From Branchiostoma floridae (lineage: Eukaryota > Chordata > Leptocardii > Amphioxiformes > Branchiostomatidae), in the NCBI RefSeq assembly GCF_000003815.2, contig NC_049996.1, positions 14,868,619-14,932,618 of the forward strand: 64,000 nucleotides of DNA, read 5' to 3'. Made by a program: the position numbers and the translations under genes. This document shows positions 58,390 to 64,000 of the stretch, in pieces; position 1 is the stretch's first letter; every line of letters begins with the position of its first letter. The notes below the pieces were generated by a model, which did no database searches, was not told where the DNA came from, and saw nothing but the letters and a program-made list of their open reading frames with translations.

Positions 58390-61300
58390 ATGAGCCAGTC
58401 AATCAAAGGGGGAAACAATCCTACAAATCATGGGGAGCAAGAAGGACTGACAAGCTCATTACAACATGAAGGTAATCCAGAACCTGATGATGTGCATATG
58501 CTGGATGCAGAAAACACTGCAGAGCCAACAGCCTACATTGAAGTCTCTCCAAATAACCAAGGACAAGAAAATCCAATTTATCTTACAAATCCAGAGGAGC
58601 TGACAAGCCCATTACAAAACGAAGAGGCCACGTATGTAACTGGCAATGAACCTGAACATACAAGTCAGTCTGATATAATCACGAATGAGCATTTTTATGT
58701 AATTCCCCAAAATAATGATGTGCCCTCCCCATCTGCTGATGTATATTTTGCATCTGACAAGAACAATACTGAAGACACGGCCATGTACACTGCCTCTACC
58801 GACAAGGAAGAACTAGATACCAACAAACATGGACATACTGAAGAGGAACCTAAAGTCGAGCAAGCAGGCAGTACAGTTGCCATGAATTCCAACGCCAACA
58901 GAGATGCTGACCGATCTCAACCCGACACTTCAGAAGATGATGCTAACGATGAAGCCATTCGTGATGACCTCTCTGACGATGGTGACATGCAACCGTACGC
59001 TGTTGCAGACATACGTGATCACGAAACGTATCTCCACACAGCAGCTTTAAGAGCACGGCAGACAGAGGGTGACACCAACAACACAGGCAGTGACCATGAT
59101 GCACAGGTGGCTCAGAATCCCTGCAGAAAAGGATTTCCAAACCCCATGTACAGAGCAAATGCTGGCCAGCAGGCCTCAGATGACGCCGAAGGATTTCCAA
59201 ACCCCATGTACAGAGCAACTGCTGGCCAGCAGGCCTCAGATAACGACGAAGGATTTCCAAACCCGCTGTATGGAGCAAACGTTCCCCAACAGGCCTCGGA
59301 AGACACAGGAGTACATGATATTCAGTCTCCTTCAATTAATGCAAATGAACTTAAAGCAAATCCAATGTACAGCACAAATGCTGGCCAGCAGGCCCCAGAT
59401 GATGCCAATGGTAAGATGACTGACACAAACTTGTTGTATTTCAGGACAGTACAAAGAGAAATAAGGTACACCTTGTTGTTCATACAATTTGTAGTTGGAA
59501 CACAGTTGGGCATAGGGCACCCCTACGCTGTGTTTCCTATTTCCTATGCTGTGATTCAGGCCCCTGCACTGTGTTTCAACCAGAGGCTTTTCTGTTGCTT
59601 TGTAATAAATGTATGAAATGTTGGCTTTAGTTCATTGAATTTGGCCCTCAAATTTACTTGTGTTACAAACTAATTGGTTTAACTTTGATGATCAGGCTGT
59701 TTTGCAGTCCGTCGATGTCGCTTATTTGCTGCTTTGGCGGTTGCCCTGCTCCTGATTGGACCTTTGGCCACAGGAATTTTCAGAGTAAGTGTTTATCACA
59801 ACATCCAAGGCTTTCAACTGGTAAGGTCCACATCTTTGGCCCAGTTAACTCTCAGCAAAATCAATGTGAACCAATTCACATTAACAGCCAATTGGAATTA
59901 TGTACAAACCCATTCAAGGTGTACTTATATACAACAATACCATAGGCATTCCTGTGGACAGATTCCTGTACAATTCCTAGAATTCTTCACACAATTTGGA
60001 CTGCACACTACTATACCATTAGGCTTGCCCCTGAGGCGTCATCAAAAACAGTAAATACTTTTATGTAAGTGTTGAAAGGCTTACTGTTTCTTTTATACAG
60101 GGCATCAGAGGTACCAACCCAACCAACCTTGGTAGCATCAATGGTACTAACCTAACCAACCTTGGTACCATTGAGGGTACCAACACATCCACCCTTGGTA
60201 GTATCAATGGTACCAATGCAACTAACCTTCAAGTTGGTAGCATCAATGGTACCAACCCAAACAACCTTGGTAGCATCGATGGTACCAACCCACCCAAACT
60301 TGGTACCATTGAGGGTACCAACCCATCCACTCTTGGTGGCATCATTGGGACCAATGCACCCAACCGTCGTAGCATCAATTTTACCAATGCACCCACCTTT
60401 GGTAGCATCAATTATGGTACCAACGCACCCAACCATGGCAGCATGGATGGTACCAACCCAACCAACGTTGGTGTCACCAATGGTACCAACCCACCCGCCC
60501 TTGGTACCCACCCGCTCGAAGGTACCCATGGTACCAACCCAGTCAGTTGCAAAACTGGTGGTATTGACCCACCCATCAAAGGTAAGCATTGAAAGTAAAA
60601 TCTAAGCTTTTACAGGTACAAAGTTTTTAATAACATCTGCTCACCGACACAATTTCATTGTCGTAGTCCAGATGTCAGAAGAATTTCCCAACAAGAATTT
60701 GTGAGTATTTGCCCGACAACTCAAGCTTGCGCTTAAATGCATCCCAACATTTGGAGATCTAAGTTCAGGTTAATTAACATATGGAGTTTGAAAATTGGTA
60801 GAAGGAGACAAATCTCAATCTTCTCATTAGTACATGTAAAACTAACCTGCACTTTGTTTTATCTATTTCCATGATTTCTCAGTTGCAATAATGTCAAAAC
60901 ACCCAACTTTGGCAACAATTTGAAGCACCTTTTGAATTTTGAAAAGTCTAAAAATTCACATTGAGAATATATTTCATGAAATAAAGCTATCACCAATACA
61001 GAAAGAGCCTGCCAACGGGACACCATACACCTGTCTTGTCCAGCAGACAAGTTGCTTGTGATTGACGATGCCTTCTTTGGACGGAGGTCCAGAGAGACCA
61101 TGAGCGGCTGTAAATGTGGTGGCTGGTTCAGCCGATGTAACTTGGATATGTGTGGAGAAAGCGAGGCAGGGTACGTAGAAGCACCATAGACTGACCTTCA
61201 TGTAAATTACACCCCTAATGCACTTCTGTCTTTAAGAATTCTGTATCTATAGAGCCGGTATAACCGCCGTTCGGCGTAACACACCAGCTTTGCAGGCACG

Positions 61301-63872
61301 CGGCGCGGCAGCAGCTGGCTATATTACACCGAATGACCCGTCACACCTAGCTTTTGCACATCTATCTGCAAGCATTCTTTAAAACTACCCAGAGAATATC
61401 AATCAGCCCTTACTGTACTTGGTGATAACAAATTCCAGTCTACGATAGTTCTGGGAAAGTAAGAATTTTTGAACACATCAATCCGAGGTCGGTAACTCTG
61501 GTATTTGAAGGCATGACTGTTTCTCCTACAGGCAAGTACTACAAAACATTTCTACTTGCCAAAACCTCAACTTTTCACTGGCCCTAAATTTGTATTATTC
61601 ATTAACATTTTTACTTGAAGTTGCAGCAAGGAAATCCTAGAAAAAGAAATAGAAATATGATTTGTAAGAATCAATTTTTATAACATCAGAAGGGTGTATA
61701 TTTTGGTCATTGAAGTGAGAGTTGCTTGTAATCAGGAACTGTTGCATTTTAGTGTCATTGGTGATAGTACTGTAAGTCATTTTGTACCATCTTGTGTCTT
61801 GTATCTTGTAACAGACAATTGCTAAACAGGGCCGAAGTCATTGCAAGAAGGAACTGTCAGGGTTTGCAGCAGTGCAACATGAAAGTATCAATGCGTAGCG
61901 CTGACTTTGGTGACCCGTGTCCAAAAACCAACAAGTACTTGGAGGTAACGTACCATTGTGAAGGTGGGCACGAATATCTATTTCTTTTGTCCTCGTTATG
62001 TTGTCCATGTTACAACTATCTATGTTAGTACATGAGCAATTTCTGAGTCCTGCGAATCTGTACTTTTAATGGACCCAATAAACCATTATTATTATTGATT
62101 GATTTTATTTTGCACTTTAAAAAATGATAACATACAGAAAATTATAGAAAACAACAGAACGTGCAAGGGGGGAGAAAAAAGCCATGTGGCTTATACAAAC
62201 TCTCCCACGTCAAAATTTACAAATCATAATACAATTAAATGGGCATGAAGATTATACATCAAACAATAATAAACCAAGTGAAATTAATATAACCCAGTGA
62301 TCATCATAACGTTACAATTGATCTTAACATCAAAAACTGAAATTAGACAAAACTAAACATGATCTACAGATCATAAAGAAATTAGTCAAAATCATACAAT
62401 TAATCTACTAGCTTTTCTTTGCACATGCTCATGTCAGTTTTGGGATTTCCAGAGGAATCGTCATTCATATAATCAAATCAACAATAAATAATGACCCAAA
62501 CAGTCAAAATGATAATCTTAATAACAATACTAGTATATTGTTTATGTATCTTTTAAGGTATCAAGGATTTCCCACTTTTTTAGCCTGAGCACCATCTGGA
62601 AAGTTGTTCGCTCCGGCGTTTATTATATGTACAGTCGCTTTTAGCTCTGACATTCATTATACACTATATACTATCGCTTCTCTGTGCTTCCGTCTGGGAA
62701 AGCGGACCATCCTAACGTCTGGAATTGTCCAAATTCTGGATGCAGGCGCTTATTGGTCCCCACATGAGTGAATTATGGAATGGGTTCAAGCGATCGTTCG
62801 AACAGGCGTTCCAACACCGGACAAGCCCTCCGTCTTCTTTGCAGGAGGGCCTGTTGTCATCGAAGGAGCGCTCTAGAACCTATTCCTTAATTTGCTCATT
62901 AACTGACGTTACCACCAAACGGTTTGAATGTGCTGGTCTCCAGACGGATAGCAGAAGCAAACATAGGAGCAAACTACTATCCGGATGGTACCCAGGCTAG
63001 CCCAATTTACTAAGAGTTTACTTGTCACACCTGCAGAACAGAGAGAAAGAGTCAGTTCCCGACTAGCAACTGGCGGCTCCTATTTTATATATGGCACTTC
63101 AGAGGGACTGGCTGTGTCCTCCGATAACGAGATATTTGTGACTCACAGCTCCATAAAAACAATCCAAGTCTTCAGCATGAAGGGTGTTAAACTCCGCAGC
63201 ATCCCTACAGGAGACATGACACCATACAATATAGCCACAGGCCTCAACAACTCCCTGTGGGTTGTTTTGCAAGGAGGCCACGAAAATCGCCCAATGTATG
63301 AAAATGCTGTCAATCAGTACAGAAAAGATGGCCACGTCCTCGCCAAATACAATTGCAATGGTCGATTCATAATCCATGCGATTGCAGTGGACAAGCTTAA
63401 TGACAGGATCATACTGACAATAGAACACCTTTCTGGTGGAGGATTACATAGAGAGGTTGCGTGGTTCCGTCCTACTCACACACAGGGGACACCAACATGT
63501 AACATGACCAAGTTCGGGTCGATAGAAGGAGAGTTGCCATTGTCTATCACAGTGGACAAGAGAGGGAACATCTTCATAGCAGACAAGTATAACGATCGTG
63601 TTTTGAAGTATGACAAGAACGGAGTCTACATTTCCAGTTTCGGCAGTCGAGGCACTGGGGCGGGGTATCTTTATTGGCCCTCGGGAGTCTGTGTGGATAG
63701 TTTGGGCCGTGTGATCGTGGCTGATAGTGGTAACGCGCGAGTGGAGATGTTCACAGCTGACGGGGATCATGTCTGCACTGTTGCCTACATCAATAATCCA
63801 TTGCGTGTTGCTATAGGTGGGGAGGGGCAGCTTGTTGTGTCCAATGCATCCTCTGTTACAATCTTGCCCTAA
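58390..63872 (+). CDS. lectin-NHL receptor, copy 4 (intact)
   Basis: Exons: 58390-59410, 59696-59784, 60101-60581, 61002-61170, 61815-61963, 63037-63872; 914 residues. All donors and acceptors are canonical, so this is the best model for the family. Residues 1-341 form an acidic tail with NPIY, HFYVIP, VYFASD and QPYAV, then four NPMY/NPLY repeats of about 23 residues. The helix is at about 350-369 (LFAALAVALLLIGPLATG). The stalk (371-530) is the longest of the four, with about eight sequons. The SUEL lectin (533-637) contains HLSCPADKLLVIDDAFFGRR and FGDPCPKTNKYLEVTYHC. The six-blade NHL propeller (650-914) has repeats ending IFVTHSS, LWVVLQGG, IILTIE, IFIADKYNDRVLKYD, VIVADSGNARVEMF and LVVSNA. 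A single A-to-T change makes the stop two codons early, dropping the KH of the other copies. Confidence 0.9.
62581..62999. mobile_element. inverted-repeat element in intron 5 of copy 4
   Basis: TAGCCTGAGCACCATCTGGA and the complement of TCCGGATGGTACCCAGGCTA match as terminal inverted repeats of about 20 bases. It has a higher GC content than the intron and is absent from the same intron of copy 1. The 91-codon frame inside (62725-63000) shows no known domain. Confidence 0.65.
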
Positions 63873-64000
63873 CATTAAAGCCCATTCGCTTCCCACCCAT
63901 TCAAACCTTTATCACTTTATTCTTGTCATACTTCAAAGTTCACTGTTTTCACCAAATTACTTGTGGAAAAAACATGGTTGAAATCAATTTGATTTTGATT
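63873..64000. other. 3' flank of copy 4
   Basis: Shares the CCACCCATTCAAACCTT and TTCTTGTCATACTTC blocks that follow the stop codon in copies 1 to 3, so it is probably the 3' untranslated region. The window ends within it; more array copies could follow. Confidence 0.5.

Noticed and set aside
21723..60589. Antisense frames across the stalk exons (GWVGTIDATKVG type repeats).
   Set aside because: They are shadows of the 33-base repeat in the sense exon, which is supported by splice sites and phases in all four copies.
62725..63000. A 91-codon frame upstream of the last exon of copy 4, continuing near an ATG-like context.
   Set aside because: It lies inside an inverted-repeat element (62581-62999) absent from paralogous introns.
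1342..63000. CRISPR-like or bacterial operon interpretations of the repeats and closely spaced frames.
   Set aside because: The genes have introns with consistent phases, and the repeats are transposons or minisatellites without regular spacers; the DNA is eukaryotic.

Overview
The window is animal nuclear DNA: AT-rich, intron-containing, dense in short non-autonomous transposons, with lineage-specific arrays of multidomain surface and ankyrin proteins. The domain combinations (SUEL/rhamnose-binding lectin plus NHL propeller; collagen plus EGF plus CCP), the repeat content and the gene layout fit a marine invertebrate deuterostome, most likely amphioxus (Branchiostoma). That assignment is inference; no species marker was seen. 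One 100-base assembly gap lies at 53848-53947.

Layout. (1) 1-6.5 kb: a minus-strand, six-exon gene for a type II membrane protein with coiled coil, basic RARR site, collagen triplets, EGF, CCP/sushi-like module and a cysteine-containing C-terminus (6462 down to 2565). A 1.2-kb long-inverted-repeat element lies just beyond its 3' end. (2) 8.6-16.8 kb: a minus-strand cluster of three ankyrin-repeat genes, the first two close duplicates, plus several truncated copies of the last ankyrin repeats. (3) 19.8-63.9 kb: a plus-strand tandem array of four copies of one unusual six-exon gene. Its exon phases (1,0,1,2,1) are identical in all copies. Each encodes an acidic, tyrosine-rich cytoplasmic tail with NPxY repeats, one transmembrane helix, an Asn/Gly/Thr repeat stalk rich in N-glycosylation sequons, a SUEL-type galactose/rhamnose-binding lectin domain split over two exons, and a six-blade NHL beta-propeller encoded by one terminal exon.

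The array is the main find. It reads as a family of type II cell-surface lectin receptors (or endocytic receptors) with NPxY signalling or sorting motifs inside and two recognition modules outside. I know of no described protein with this exact order. Copies 1/3 and 2/4 pair in their 5' halves and introns (an ABAB pattern), whereas the NHL exons pair differently, so both two-gene-unit duplication and later exchange are likely. Copy 1 has lost the 5' half of exon 1 to a repeat. In copy 2 a MITE has landed exactly in the donor of the transmembrane exon. In copy 3 the same donor is mutated GT to CT, but an in-phase donor lies 36 bases downstream. Copy 4 looks fully intact.

Much of the rest is mobile DNA: TA-flanked MITEs, a TTAA-flanked piggyBac-like element, two tRNA-derived SINEs, a LINE reverse-transcriptase remnant, and a notable group of elements with shared CAGGG...CCCTG ends, 5-bp target duplications and different subterminal heptamers. 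Several are confirmed by comparison with empty sites in the paralogous copies.
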